Positions 19,341 through 28,264 of a stretch of DNA of 64,000 bases are shown piece by piece. This DNA comes from Winogradskyella wichelsiae (GTDB lineage: Bacteria; Bacteroidota; Bacteroidia; Flavobacteriales; Flavobacteriaceae), in the NCBI RefSeq assembly GCF_013403925.1, contig NZ_JABFDJ010000004.1:1-64000 (forward strand), in the 5' to 3' direction. The notes under the pieces were generated by a model, which saw only the letters and a program-made list of their open reading frames with translations, did not search any database and was not told where the DNA came from. A program made the translations under genes and the position numbers. The number at the start of each line of letters is the position of its first letter. Positions within the stretch are counted from its first letter, which is position 1.

Positions 19341-19387
19341 ATGGCTGAATACAGTGACAAAAAAACTTCTATGTGTCTTTAATTTTG
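19341..19387 (+). promoter_or_regulatory. Operator-promoter module, paralogue cassette 4
   Basis: The palindrome ATGGCTGAATACAGTGAC is followed after 21 bp by TAATTTTG (19380-19387). The GTG inside the palindrome opens a spurious in-frame extension of the next gene. Confidence 0.9.
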
Positions 19388-19410
19388 TCATAAATAATAA
19401 AACAAATAAC

Positions 19411-20034
19411 ATGAAAATTAATACACTTAATAGAAAAGAAAATTTAGCCGAGATTAAAACCATCGTGGAAAAAGCAAGCCAAGGAGAATATAAAGTTTAT
19501 CCTATTGTAAAAGCAGGAACTTGGGAAGGCTTAGATGGTGAAATTCTACAAACCACAGCAATAAAAGGTGATAATGAAGAGGATCCTTCTAAAATAGTTG
19601 CTGTGTATGGAATAGACACACCAGATGGTTTTGTGTACTTAACGATGGCCGATTTAGAAATTTATGATGGAACAACACTACTTAATGACGCGTATCAAAA
19701 CCTAGACGATTTAGAATCTACTTTAGAATATGCCGAAGCGTTAGACAATAAGGCACTTATTTCTATTGATACGTATTTTGCTAGTGAACGCGTCTTTAGC
19801 AAAGTAGAAATGACAAAAGCTCACGCTATGCTAGATTCAGAAGATTTATTTGTGTCTACATCTAAATATGGTGAACTAATGATTATTTCACAACACGCAG
19901 ATAAAGAAACTAAAGATAAGTTTGCTTACCTACATAAGTACAATTGGAATGATGATGAAAATCCTAACGAACGTATCGCAGACCTTGTGTATTCAGTAAC
20001 AAACTGTGACATTGTAGGACATATCCCTTTATAA
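19411..20034 (+). CDS. Member 4 of the four-copy ~205-aa family
   Basis: This 207-aa protein starts at the ATG at 19411 (MKINTLNRKENLAEI). The reading frame can be extended to a GTG at 19354, but that codon lies in the operator upstream of the -7 element and so would be upstream of transcription. Shared family segments are EYKVYPIVKAGTWEGLDG, GIDTPDGFVYLTMADLE, YFASERVFSKVEMTKAHAML, EDLFVST and DIVGHIPL. The 'PRR' motif of the others is replaced by SKYGE. Function unknown. It is monocistronic, followed by its own terminator. Confidence 0.75.
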   Translation: MKINTLNRKENLAEIKTIVEKASQGEYKVYPIVKAGTWEGLDGEILQTTAIKGDNEEDPSKIVAVYGIDTPDGFVYLTMADLEIYDGTTLLNDAYQNLDDLESTLEYAEALDNKALISIDTYFASERVFSKVEMTKAHAMLDSEDLFVSTSKYGELMIISQHADKETKDKFAYLHKYNWNDDENPNERIADLVYSVTNCDIVGHIPL

Positions 20035-20053
20035 TTTTCAGAAATCAATAAAC

Positions 20054-20092
20054 AAATAGTTACCTGTGCACACGCATCGGTGACTATTTTTT
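20054..20092 (+). terminator. Terminator of paralogue cassette 4
   Basis: The 11-bp stem AAATAGTTACC/GGTGACTATTT (one G-U pair) has a 14-base loop and a six-T tail. Confidence 0.8.
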
Positions 20093-20111
20093 CAACTTAA
20101 AAACACAAAAA

Positions 20112-20486
20112 TTGAAAAATCTAGACTTTAGTATCAACGGCAGAGTACAAAATTTAATGGTAGATGTCTTTGAATCGATTAGTGTTTCAAAAGAAGCAGA
20201 AGTTAAAATCAATGAACTTTTAGACACCCGAAGCATTTTTGAACTCGTTTTTGAAATCGTTAAAGAGTCTGGGTTTTACAGTCAGGATGAAAATTTTAGT
20301 CTTATTAAAGCTTTAAATATAGATACTGATGAATCTAATATTGAAGACGCTTTGTATGTGACTTGGGTATCGATGGGTGAAAACTTAAATACAGCAAAAA
20401 CTCAAGAAGAATTTAATGCTAAATTCGCTTTGTTTGTACCTATTATTTTAAAACGTATGGAAGCTATTAACCGAATGTCGGCTTAA
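20112..20486 (+). CDS. Small helical hypothetical protein
   Basis: This 124-aa acidic protein is predicted to be almost entirely helical. The frame opens with a TTG at 20112 (KNLDFSINGRVQN...), and the first ATG, at 20158, would remove 15 residues; I keep the longer form with reservations. No family is recognised. The gene follows a terminator closely and lacks the shared operator. It may be transcribed by read-through, together with the LRR gene 68 bp downstream. Confidence 0.55.
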   Translation: MKNLDFSINGRVQNLMVDVFESISVSKEAEVKINELLDTRSIFELVFEIVKESGFYSQDENFSLIKALNIDTDESNIEDALYVTWVSMGENLNTAKTQEEFNAKFALFVPIILKRMEAINRMSA

Positions 20487-20554
20487 AATATCATCGCATT
20501 CCTTTTGAATTCTGTTACTAAAAAAATCAACGTTTTACTTTAGAAATTTATACA

Positions 20555-22930
20555 ATGATCTTAGCCCCTTCCAACCTTAATCGATATTACAAGCAATTAA
20601 AAACGCAACCAAATTATCCAAAAGCTTATCTTTATGAGCTTTTTTCTGTTGGTAAAACTTCAAGAGATCCTATTATTGTTGATGAGATTTCTAAAATCTT
20701 AGAAACACACGGTACCCCAGAACTTCTTAGCGCTTTTAACACCCGTAATAAATTGCCTGCAGATGGTGAAAATTCTGCAGAAGTTTTAAAAGCATTACTC
20801 AAATACGGACTTAAAGATCCATTATTTCCTATAGGTAAAATCTACAATGCTTTTCAATTTTCATCACTTTCTATAAGACAGGAAGCGATTGCAGAAACAC
20901 TAGAAAAGCAACCTGATCTTATTTCACGTTTAAATGGTATTGCTCACCTAAAAGTAAGTGATGTATTTAGCAACGGTTTACCAAAGGAAATTTGTGATAT
21001 TACCTCTTTATCGACTTTAGAAATTAAAGGCGATTACCAAGCGTTGCCATTTTCTATTGGAAATTTACAACAGTTAGAAAGCGTTACTCTAGAATTACCT
21101 CAACTCGCAACATTTCCAGAATCATTTTGGTCTTTAATCAACATAAAGCAACTAGAATTAAGCAATATTACTACAGAATTTCAAGAGTCACTTCAGTTAG
21201 AAAAGTTTACAAATTTAGAAGAGTTAGATTTCATTCTAGTCAATTTAAAAAACGCATCTCAACTGCAATTACCAACAAGTTTAAAGGAATTGAATTTTAT
21301 AAGATTAGAACATTTAACCAAACTACCAAGTAGCATTTCAACACTAATGCATCTCGAAAAATTCAACCTCTTTAAATGTCCAAATCTGAATGAGATACCT
21401 AGCGGATTTGATAAATTGCACAAGCTTTTTGTATTTAAATTGAAAGCAGTTCCTTTAATTAAAACCATTAAAGACAGTCAAATATTTACTTCTAATTGCG
21501 AGTATATTACGTTAGATGACAACATAGAAATAATACCTAGTACATCACCAATTTCAAATTCTGAATTATTAATCAGAGATGTCAAAATTTTAAATTACGT
21601 TTTATTGCACCCTGAACGGTTTACCGATCTAAAAAAGTTAAAAATTCATTACATCACTAATTTCTATGAGGTTACAGCTAACTTAGGACAATTAACAACA
21701 CTTGAATCTATTGATATTCATCAAGGAAGTCATACCGAAACCCTGTTTCAAAATATTGAAAACTGTACGCAATTACGCTATTTAAAATTGTATGGTGTTA
21801 CTATTGAAAGCATACCTGAAGGTTTAAAAGACTTACAGCATTTAGAATATTTAAGTTTTAACAGTTGTCGTGATTTAGTTTTAGAAGCTAAGAATTTGCC
21901 TTCAAAGATTAAAGACTTGCATCTATTTGACATTAAAGAATATGTTGCCACAGAAAAATTATTAGAAACAGAACAAGCTTATTTTGGGAATTTAGCGATT
22001 GAAGCACCTCAAGTTTTGTTTCAAAATTTAATCACGACATCACTTCATTTTTCGGGTATTAACGAGTGCGAAAACACCCAAGAAGATATAACACAATACT
22101 TACCAAAACCGGAAGTGTTAACCACCCTAAAAGCCTATACAAATACAGGTCATTTTCAAAATGTATTGGTCTATTGTACCAATTTAGAGCATTTACATTT
22201 AGATAATAATGAAGCTAGCGCTGTGGCTTTAACACCTAAACTCACGCCTCAATTAAAATATTTAAAATTAGACTTTTATAGAGGTGATAACCTAGAATCT
22301 ATTATTAAAAATATGCCCAATTTAGAGGGCTTAAATATGGCACATTATGACGTTTCAACTACGTTTCCTAAAGTGACATTGCCGAATTTAAAAGCTTTAG
22401 ATTTAAGTTACACCAGCTTTGAAAGCCTTGAAACTCTAGAAGCACCCGTTTTAGAATCTCTATATATTGCCTTAAGTTATCAATTTGGAATGGCAGGCTA
22501 TGCAAAACTAAATCAGTTTAAAGCCTTGAAAAAATTAAGTTTTATGGGCATTGGCGACGATGTAAACAGCATTCCTGAAAGTATTTCAGAATTAAAACTA
22601 ACCGAGTTTTTAATCAACCATAAGTTTGAAGTATTGCCAGAATTCATTCAGCAGATTAAAACTTTAAAAACCTTATCCTTAGGCGGAAATGACTTTGTAG
22701 ATTTACCGACTTGGATAGCCGATTTACCTCATTTAGAACGCTTAGATATTGACAATTGTAAATTTGAAAATGCAGTTCCTGAATATTTTCAGAAACTAAA
22801 ACTGAAAGAACTAAAATATTACCTCTCTGGTTTTGGCAGACATAATATGAATCCAGAAAAATACAAGAACTTAATAACGCCAGGTTATACCCAATTGAAA
22901 AAAGAGTTCAGTAAAGAATCAAATGTGTAA
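20555..22930 (+). CDS. Leucine-rich repeat protein, fourth and distant member
   Basis: This 791-aa soluble LRR protein has the same layout as the three at the start of the window. A shortened version of the shared helical N-terminal domain (residues 1-75, YKQLKTQPNYPKAYLYELFSVGKTS...) precedes irregular LRRs such as ITSLSTLEIKGDYQALPFSIGNL. The C-terminal region with 'ELKYYLSGFGRHNMNPEKY' corresponds to 'LVYWTSKFNGSNMKSELY' of copies 1 and 2. It lies on the opposite strand 13 kb from the array and is the most diverged. No exact copy of the operator module precedes it. Confidence 0.85.
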   Translation: MILAPSNLNRYYKQLKTQPNYPKAYLYELFSVGKTSRDPIIVDEISKILETHGTPELLSAFNTRNKLPADGENSAEVLKALLKYGLKDPLFPIGKIYNAFQFSSLSIRQEAIAETLEKQPDLISRLNGIAHLKVSDVFSNGLPKEICDITSLSTLEIKGDYQALPFSIGNLQQLESVTLELPQLATFPESFWSLINIKQLELSNITTEFQESLQLEKFTNLEELDFILVNLKNASQLQLPTSLKELNFIRLEHLTKLPSSISTLMHLEKFNLFKCPNLNEIPSGFDKLHKLFVFKLKAVPLIKTIKDSQIFTSNCEYITLDDNIEIIPSTSPISNSELLIRDVKILNYVLLHPERFTDLKKLKIHYITNFYEVTANLGQLTTLESIDIHQGSHTETLFQNIENCTQLRYLKLYGVTIESIPEGLKDLQHLEYLSFNSCRDLVLEAKNLPSKIKDLHLFDIKEYVATEKLLETEQAYFGNLAIEAPQVLFQNLITTSLHFSGINECENTQEDITQYLPKPEVLTTLKAYTNTGHFQNVLVYCTNLEHLHLDNNEASAVALTPKLTPQLKYLKLDFYRGDNLESIIKNMPNLEGLNMAHYDVSTTFPKVTLPNLKALDLSYTSFESLETLEAPVLESLYIALSYQFGMAGYAKLNQFKALKKLSFMGIGDDVNSIPESISELKLTEFLINHKFEVLPEFIQQIKTLKTLSLGGNDFVDLPTWIADLPHLERLDIDNCKFENAVPEYFQKLKLKELKYYLSGFGRHNMNPEKYKNLITPGYTQLKKEFSKESNV

Positions 22931-22963
22931 TTTTTGATGCTATTTAGTATTTAAACCAAAGCT

Positions 22964-23734
22964 ATGAATATAGAAAAATTAATTAGAACTCGGGAGCCTT
23001 ACCAAGAAAGGTTATTTGACAGTTTCTTAATTGAAAAAATAAAATCGTACGAGGAACTTATGGAGGTTTATCAAACCTATAAACAAAATCATCCTGACAA
23101 GACTATAATTTTAACCCTTGATGATTTAGGTCAAGCCGAATATACTAGTGGGCACGCTTGTGATTACAATTCTCTGCTGGATACAGAAGGTTATGATTTA
23201 TCTGGACTTGATAAAGCGTGCTATGATGAAGATAACGAGCATTTGGGGCATTTGTCTACACCATCTGAATATTTCATTATAAGAGAAAACTTTTTAAAAC
23301 AAACAAAAGAAATTGATTTTGAAACCGTTTGTAAAAAAGACATTAGCAATTCTGAAGACGATGTTTTAGATTTAGAAAATATTAATGAATCCCCTTTAGC
23401 ATTTTTAGACCAACAGGTTGTCCTGAAGATTCTTCCTGTAGAACAACCATACGAAGGACTTACCGGGTTTCCGAATGGTTATTTTGATGCCGACTTTAGT
23501 CCTTTTGAGAATTACGCGCTATCTAAACACTTATTTGACACCTATAATCTTGAACTTTTTGGAATAGGCGCTTCCTTTTTAGGGTTTATTAAAAATGACC
23601 CCTTAAAAGACAATGAATTAAAAGCATTGGTAACCGACTTGGCAAAGTTGTATAACACCACCGAATCAGAATTTGAAAAACTAGCAGACATCATTAAAAA
23701 TAAAAAGCATTTGTTTTTAAGATACACCGAATAA
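22964..23734 (+). CDS. Hypothetical protein
   Basis: This 256-aa soluble, acidic protein belongs to no family I can name with confidence. The N-terminal part is helical. The C-terminal half has a distinctive segment, 'QPYEGLTGFPNGYFDADFSP' followed by 'LFGIGASFLGFIK', and then a helical tail. The gene starts 33 bp after the LRR gene and is probably in its operon. A hairpin 150 bp downstream separates it from the convergent DUF4168 gene. Confidence 0.6.
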   Translation: MNIEKLIRTREPYQERLFDSFLIEKIKSYEELMEVYQTYKQNHPDKTIILTLDDLGQAEYTSGHACDYNSLLDTEGYDLSGLDKACYDEDNEHLGHLSTPSEYFIIRENFLKQTKEIDFETVCKKDISNSEDDVLDLENINESPLAFLDQQVVLKILPVEQPYEGLTGFPNGYFDADFSPFENYALSKHLFDTYNLELFGIGASFLGFIKNDPLKDNELKALVTDLAKLYNTTESEFEKLADIIKNKKHLFLRYTE

Positions 23735-23884
23735 TTTGAGGATTAAAAATAGTAGATAACAAATATCTTCGTTGTTTATAAATCGAAAATTTTGGATAAA
23801 TGGAATCGAATAAAGGAGATGGGCGTTCAGGTTCTTTAAAATTGAATTGAAACATTCATTTATTTTCGATCTAAAACTTATGTA

Positions 23885-23936
23885 AATTATAAATGCCAAG
23901 TTTCTTTATTAAGTAAGAAACCTGGCATTTATAATT
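23885..23936. terminator. Long inverted repeat, likely bidirectional terminator
   Basis: The arms at about 23885-23906 and 23915-23936 pair over about 20 bp with one mismatch (core AAATGCCA/TGGCATTT and GTTTCTT/AAGAAAC). The repeat lies between convergent genes. It lacks a clean T run, so it is called from position and stem. Confidence 0.6.
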
Positions 23937-23967
23937 AAATAAAAAAAATTAGAATATTTTTTAAATA

Positions 23968-24441
23968 TTAAGACTTATCACTTTGTCGCTTTACTATAAT
24001 AGCTTGTAGCCTTTGCTGAAGACTTTGATCATTTTGTATTTTTGCAGCTAATGACTCATAGTCCTCAAAGGTAATCCCAGTAGATTCAATACTAGCAATT
24101 GCCTTTTTTTCCATTTCAGGCTGCAACTCTTGTATCTTAGTAGTTACATTTCCATGCTTTTCTTTTTCTGCCTTTGTAGCATCCGATTCTTTATTTGGAT
24201 CCATTTCAGCTTGTTGAATTTCATTGAAACGCTCTACCTCTAACCCTTCATCTTTTATAATAGCTATCATTTTTTGCTGAGACTTCTGATTTTCCATTTG
24301 AACCTCTGTATAGGCATCAGCAAACTGACCTAATTCCTTATCTGAAACATCTTGCTCCTGAGCCACTTGAGCCATAAGACTCATCGATCCACAAACAAAC
24401 ATAAATAAAAATAAACTTTTGATTTTACATGATTTGATCAT
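23968..24441 (-). CDS. DUF4168-like exported protein
   Basis: This 157-aa protein has a clear Sec signal peptide (SLFLFMFVCGSMSLMAQ). The mature domain is helical and charged: VSDKELGQFADAYTEVQMENQ, then GLEVERFNEIQQAEMDPN and ITFEDYESLAAKIQNDQSLQQRL. This matches the DUF4168 pattern of two related helical halves. The start at 24441 is preferred because a perfect -7 element, TAAGTTTG, lies just upstream (24472-24465); the frame could be extended to 24495 only past that promoter. Function unknown, probably periplasmic. It does not carry the shared operator. Confidence 0.75.
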   Translation of the reverse strand: MIKSCKIKSLFLFMFVCGSMSLMAQVAQEQDVSDKELGQFADAYTEVQMENQKSQQKMIAIIKDEGLEVERFNEIQQAEMDPNKESDATKAEKEKHGNVTTKIQELQPEMEKKAIASIESTGITFEDYESLAAKIQNDQSLQQRLQAIIVKRQSDKS

Positions 24442-24710
24442 AATTATTGTTTTAAAGATTGACTCAAACTTATAAGTTAAATTATACACCTCCAATTAAA
24501 ACTGACCTCTTAACGTTACTTTATAATTTTTATCGCGATTTTATATTTTTTTTAGGAAACGCTGAGTCATCTAAACTAACGATGATGATCTTGAGAATAT
24601 TTATCATAAAAAACAACAACTTCTTTCTAGCTTAAAGAATGAATCAACGACGGTATAGATAAAAAAAATCAACTTTTTAATTGTTCCAAATTTGATTATT
24701 AAAGCACATA

Positions 24711-24748
24711 AAAAAGCTCAATTATAAATTTGTAATTGAGCTTTTTTT
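24711..24748 (-). terminator. Terminator of the 13-gene minus-strand operon
   Basis: The stem AAAAAGCTCAATTA/TAATTGAGCTTTTT has a short AT loop and T runs on both strands. It lies 27 bp beyond the stop codon of the operon's last gene. Confidence 0.9.
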
Positions 24749-24774
24749 ATAAAGAATATTCTATAAATTTAAAT

Positions 24775-25206
24775 TTATTCTGAATAGGCTTTAATAAGTT
24801 TGTATAACGTCATTTTGGTTTTAAATAAACCTCCGTCATCGTGACGAAAAATATAAAGTGTTTTACCATCGTGTATATCAACAAACAACAAATCCCCTTC
24901 TGAATTTTTTCCAATAGTGATGCTCGCAGATAACATTCCCGTCTGCCATTTTTTTCCTTTTTGGTCGTACATTGTCGGTCCCATAACATCATTTAATGTA
25001 GTGGCATAAGCTCTTAAGGCACGAGCTTCACTCACTTCCATACCATCAATATTTGTTAAGGAAATCATTTTATCAAAACTATATAGTTTAAAATCTTCAT
25101 CTTCTATAGTAACCGTTATCTGTTTTTCTGTAATAAAATCTCTATAATTTTTTCTAAACAGGTTCTTAGCAAGATCAATGCTTTCTATAATAAAATCTGT
25201 ACTCAT
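24775..25206 (-). CDS. Hypothetical protein, last gene of the 13-gene operon
   Basis: This 143-aa soluble protein is not recognised. It appears alpha+beta, with an N-terminal helix, then 'SFDKMISLTNIDGMEV', a helical centre and two C-terminal strands (DLLFVDIHDGKTLYIFRHDDGG). A roadblock-like or SUKH-like fold cannot be excluded. It follows the EndoV-like gene by 20 bp and is followed by a strong terminator. Confidence 0.55.
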   Translation of the reverse strand: MSTDFIIESIDLAKNLFRKNYRDFITEKQITVTIEDEDFKLYSFDKMISLTNIDGMEVSEARALRAYATTLNDVMGPTMYDQKGKKWQTGMLSASITIGKNSEGDLLFVDIHDGKTLYIFRHDDGGLFKTKMTLYKLIKAYSE

Positions 25207-25226
25207 AATTATATTTTTTTTTAATA

Positions 25227-25736
25227 TTAGTTCTTAGTATTTTCTTTGGTCTTTGTATCTACAATTTGTAATAGCGTTGGCATTCGGTATTTACCGTGCA
25301 TACATTCTATGGCGTTACAAACCTCATCTCTATCTGTACCAATAGAGGTCACATACAATGGTTTTTTACTTTCGCCACGACACACTTCTTTAAATACAGA
25401 AGTTTTAGATACAAACTCAGATTTCGCAATTCCAACAACCGGAATTTTATGCTCTAAAGCTTGGTACAAATAGCCACCTAAACCCAAATGTTTTTCTTCT
25501 AGAATCACGTAACCATCTACAATAATTAATTCTACCTCATCTAAATTCACTTGTTTTAGTAAACTTAAAATACACGGCAATTCGCGCTTATAAAAAGATC
25601 CTGGCTCGTACGGTTCTACGCCTTCAATAATATCGGTGTAAATTTTTGTTGGTTCGTCGTCTTCCCAATCGTTAAAACTTACCGCTATGGTTTTGGCTTT
25701 TCCGTCGTAATAATAAGTGTCAAAAGCGAGTATCAT
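25227..25736 (-). CDS. Endonuclease V-like nuclease
   Basis: This 169-aa protein has the endonuclease V core. The catalytic acidic residues appear as D6 (AFDTYYYD), E52 (FYKRELP) and D74 (IIVDGYV). The wedge motif is PYEP at 42-45, where the family usually has PYIP or PYVP. The pocket strands 'KHLGLGGYLY', 'VVGIAKSEF' and 'LYVTSIG' are also present. It is about 50 residues shorter than typical Nfi. EndoV enzymes cleave DNA or RNA next to inosine. It lies beside two AlkB-like oxygenase genes in the same operon, suggesting joint action on damaged or modified nucleic acid, which is inference. Confidence 0.8.
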   Translation of the reverse strand: MILAFDTYYYDGKAKTIAVSFNDWEDDEPTKIYTDIIEGVEPYEPGSFYKRELPCILSLLKQVNLDEVELIIVDGYVILEEKHLGLGGYLYQALEHKIPVVGIAKSEFVSKTSVFKEVCRGESKKPLYVTSIGTDRDEVCNAIECMHGKYRMPTLLQIVDTKTKENTKN

Positions 25737-25758
25737 AAGTTCATTTTTAGTTTTATTA

Positions 25759-26544
25759 TTAGCTAATAGGCTTTATTAAATCAGCTTTGCTAAGCGTATA
25801 TTTTATCTCTGGATATGTAAAATCTAGACTTCTATTTTCTTGACCCCGCAATTTGTAAAATTCTTTTTCTTGCGTTTCATTTGCGAGTTCCATTACTGCA
25901 CTATCTTCAAAATAAGGCTTGTTATTTTTAAATTCAATAAAGGTTTTAGAGGTTCTAAAAGTGATGCCTAACCATTTGTTATCGGCTAATTTTAGTGCTT
26001 CGCGGTTTGGGTTTTCTAAAATTATTTTATGTGAATATTTAGCATTCATTTCCACAGAAAACAAAATGAAAGAATGATGCGTAAGCTTAATATCAAATTC
26101 TTCCTCGGTAGATTTATCTTTAATTCTGAGAATACGAATGGATGCATCTGTAAGCGTTTCAGGATGTTTATAACATGAAAACAAACCAATATAAGAGTTC
26201 TGTTCTAGATCTAAATTTTGATCGGAATGATAGCCCATTTTGGTATAATTCTCGTCATATATTTCAATAAGTCCACAGTTAAAAGCTGTTTTTGGTTGAT
26301 TTTCGGCTTCTAATGTGTTATTAATATGATTTAAAATATCAAGATGATTTACAGTAAAATAATGAGCAGGAATACTAAACTTCGTTGTTGTTCTTACTAC
26401 AGGAATACCTTTATCTAAGCACTTTATTATAGTATTTCCAACGCGTCCTTTGCCTAAGGCTTCAAAACTGATTTCTTTAGATAAAGATTCGAAACAATTG
26501 GTTTTTAAAGGAAGTGTCGTTTTATAAAACGGATACGTATTCAT
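25759..26544 (-). CDS. AlkB-like 2-oxoglutarate/Fe(II) oxygenase
   Basis: This 261-aa protein has all ligands of a 2OG-Fe(II) dioxygenase: H106-x-D108 (GYHSDQNLDL), H172 (YSHKIIL) and R197 (ITFRTSK). The preceding AFNCGLIEIYDENYTKMGYHSD resembles the AlkB/ALKBH approach to the HxD motif. AlkB proteins oxidatively demethylate nucleic acids or proteins; the substrate here is unknown. It is 17 bp downstream of a second, larger relative. Confidence 0.8.
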   Translation of the reverse strand: MNTYPFYKTTLPLKTNCFESLSKEISFEALGKGRVGNTIIKCLDKGIPVVRTTTKFSIPAHYFTVNHLDILNHINNTLEAENQPKTAFNCGLIEIYDENYTKMGYHSDQNLDLEQNSYIGLFSCYKHPETLTDASIRILRIKDKSTEEEFDIKLTHHSFILFSVEMNAKYSHKIILENPNREALKLADNKWLGITFRTSKTFIEFKNNKPYFEDSAVMELANETQEKEFYKLRGQENRSLDFTYPEIKYTLSKADLIKPIS

Positions 26545-26561
26545 ACAATAATGCTTTCAGA

Positions 26562-27785
26562 TTAATAGATTGGTTTTTTATAATCTCCTGTATTCATACT
26601 AAAGTGAACTTTACCATAATCTACACGTTTTACGGTCTTGTTTTCTTCGTAATAAGACGTTCTTAAATCTTCTAGATTTTCGGAAATCATTGGTTCTAAC
26701 TTAATCCGTTCGTCTTCATTTTTAATATAGGTTTGACCGTTTGTATAAACAGCCTCTAGATTAGAACAGCGTATAACATACCCCATTCTAATCGGAATTA
26801 AATCGATATCTAAAACCGATGGTCTTATCTCGTGCGTGTATAATCTGTTGGTAGACAACGGAATTAAAAACACAGAATTCGGATATAAAGTCACCGAAAA
26901 TTCTTTAACTAAAGTAGCATCGTTTACAGACGATTTAAGTTTGAAAAGTAAGCGACTTAATCCGCTAGATTTGCCATAAACTCTATCAAACTTATTCGTT
27001 TTAGAAGGACTCAATTTATCAAAATTAGTTGTATCATAAAACGTACAGAAGGCAATTAAACCTTCTTTTGGCATATCTTTCGTTTTGTCGGAATGTGCTT
27101 TTATCTTCGCTTTTACATCTTTTGGATGGTCTTTATCTTTCTTTTTATTCTCGTAAATCTGAGCTAATACGTGGTTTAATTCGGTCTCTTTTTCAAAATC
27201 AAATTTTACCGCTTCATTAATTTTGTTGACTATATACGTATCTGTAGCTCTAAAATTATCTGTTGGTCCTGTTAAGTTGGTAGAACATCGTAATAATTTA
27301 AAATGAAGTTGCTCTTCATTTTTAGTCGATTTTTCTTTGGTGATTTCACTTAAATAAATGCCTTTTCTTAAAGCTACAGATTGTTTGGTAGATTCTGTTA
27401 AATGTTGAAATTGATGCTCTGTCTCTATTTTAGAAAAGTAATTCTCGTCTTCAAAAAACTGACGATAAAACACACCTGCATTGTGTACATTTATTGGGAC
27501 TTGTCCTTCACTAATCATCTTCAAATTTGACGTAGAATGGTTTTCGTAATGAGAAGAAAATTCTTTGATAATGAAAACGTCTTCAGATTTAACGTCTAAC
27601 AAAGTTATATCTCCCAGAGCAAAAATTCGGATTGATTTTTCTGTGTTTTCAATATCAGAAAAACGTGTTACTACACATCCGTTAAAGTTGGCTAACAAGT
27701 AATCTAATGCTTCTGATTTAGTCTCTGAAGTACTTAAATTAAGTAAAATATTTTTAGTTTTTGAGAGTGCGTTTTCTATGTACAT
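26562..27785 (-). CDS. Larger 2OG-Fe(II) oxygenase paralogue with N-terminal extension
   Basis: This 407-aa protein can be aligned by eye with the downstream 261-aa AlkB-like protein over its C-terminal half. It carries H231-S-D233 (KAHSDKTKDM), H318 (RLYTHEI) and R339 (GYVIRCS), so the iron and 2OG ligands appear intact. About 200 extra N-terminal residues include an unrecognised alpha/beta region. A basic, lysine-rich stretch (210-240) just before the HxD could contact nucleic acid. The start codon overlaps the upstream stop by one base, which suggests translational coupling. Confidence 0.7.
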   Translation of the reverse strand: MYIENALSKTKNILLNLSTSETKSEALDYLLANFNGCVVTRFSDIENTEKSIRIFALGDITLLDVKSEDVFIIKEFSSHYENHSTSNLKMISEGQVPINVHNAGVFYRQFFEDENYFSKIETEHQFQHLTESTKQSVALRKGIYLSEITKEKSTKNEEQLHFKLLRCSTNLTGPTDNFRATDTYIVNKINEAVKFDFEKETELNHVLAQIYENKKKDKDHPKDVKAKIKAHSDKTKDMPKEGLIAFCTFYDTTNFDKLSPSKTNKFDRVYGKSSGLSRLLFKLKSSVNDATLVKEFSVTLYPNSVFLIPLSTNRLYTHEIRPSVLDIDLIPIRMGYVIRCSNLEAVYTNGQTYIKNEDERIKLEPMISENLEDLRTSYYEENKTVKRVDYGKVHFSMNTGDYKKPIY

Positions 27786-28240
27786 TATTTTTCCATTTGA
27801 TGTTCGTAATAACTTAATGCTTCAGCTCTCACTAAATCGGTGTAATTCGCATTATCTGCAATCGATTTTAATAAATCGATGTGTTCTATACGTTCTTCTT
27901 CTTTTAAACCATTAATAAACCGGTTCAATAAAAGTGTCGAAGTAATCGTACCGTTTTCTGTATTGAATTTCAGCAATTCAGCATTATAAATTTTGTAATC
28001 GGGTTGATCTAGAGCTTCTATGAAATGAATGAAAGAAAAATCTTCATCTAATTCTGGATCTTGACGTTTTAAAAAATTAAAAAGTGTTTGAATGAGTTGT
28101 TGCTTTTGTGAATCTGTAAAACGATTTATAGCTTCTAATTCATCGCCAATAGCATCAAAGAATTCACTAATATCATAATCTTCCATAGCGTCACTAACTT
28201 GGAAGTTTTTAATTTGTGTGATGGCGTTTTCTAAATTCAT
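27785..28240 (-). CDS. Helical hypothetical protein
   Basis: This 151-aa acidic, all-helical protein is not recognised. The C-terminal part (LLNRFINGLKEEERIEHIDLLKSIADNANYTDLVRAEALSYY) has the look of a single HEAT-like or immunity-type helical unit. It sits between the SUKH genes and the oxygenases with 24-bp and overlapping junctions, so it belongs to the operon. Confidence 0.55.
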   Translation of the reverse strand: MNLENAITQIKNFQVSDAMEDYDISEFFDAIGDELEAINRFTDSQKQQLIQTLFNFLKRQDPELDEDFSFIHFIEALDQPDYKIYNAELLKFNTENGTITSTLLLNRFINGLKEEERIEHIDLLKSIADNANYTDLVRAEALSYYEHQMEK

Positions 28241-28264
28241 TTTATGACTTGCTTAAAGATTATT

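Noticed and set aside
20497..20543. Operator-like half site (GAATTCTGTTAC) and TACTTTAG upstream of the LRR gene at 20555
   Set aside because: The distance to the -7-like element is four bases short of the fixed spacing, and the left arm of the palindrome is absent. I did not count it as a member of the set.
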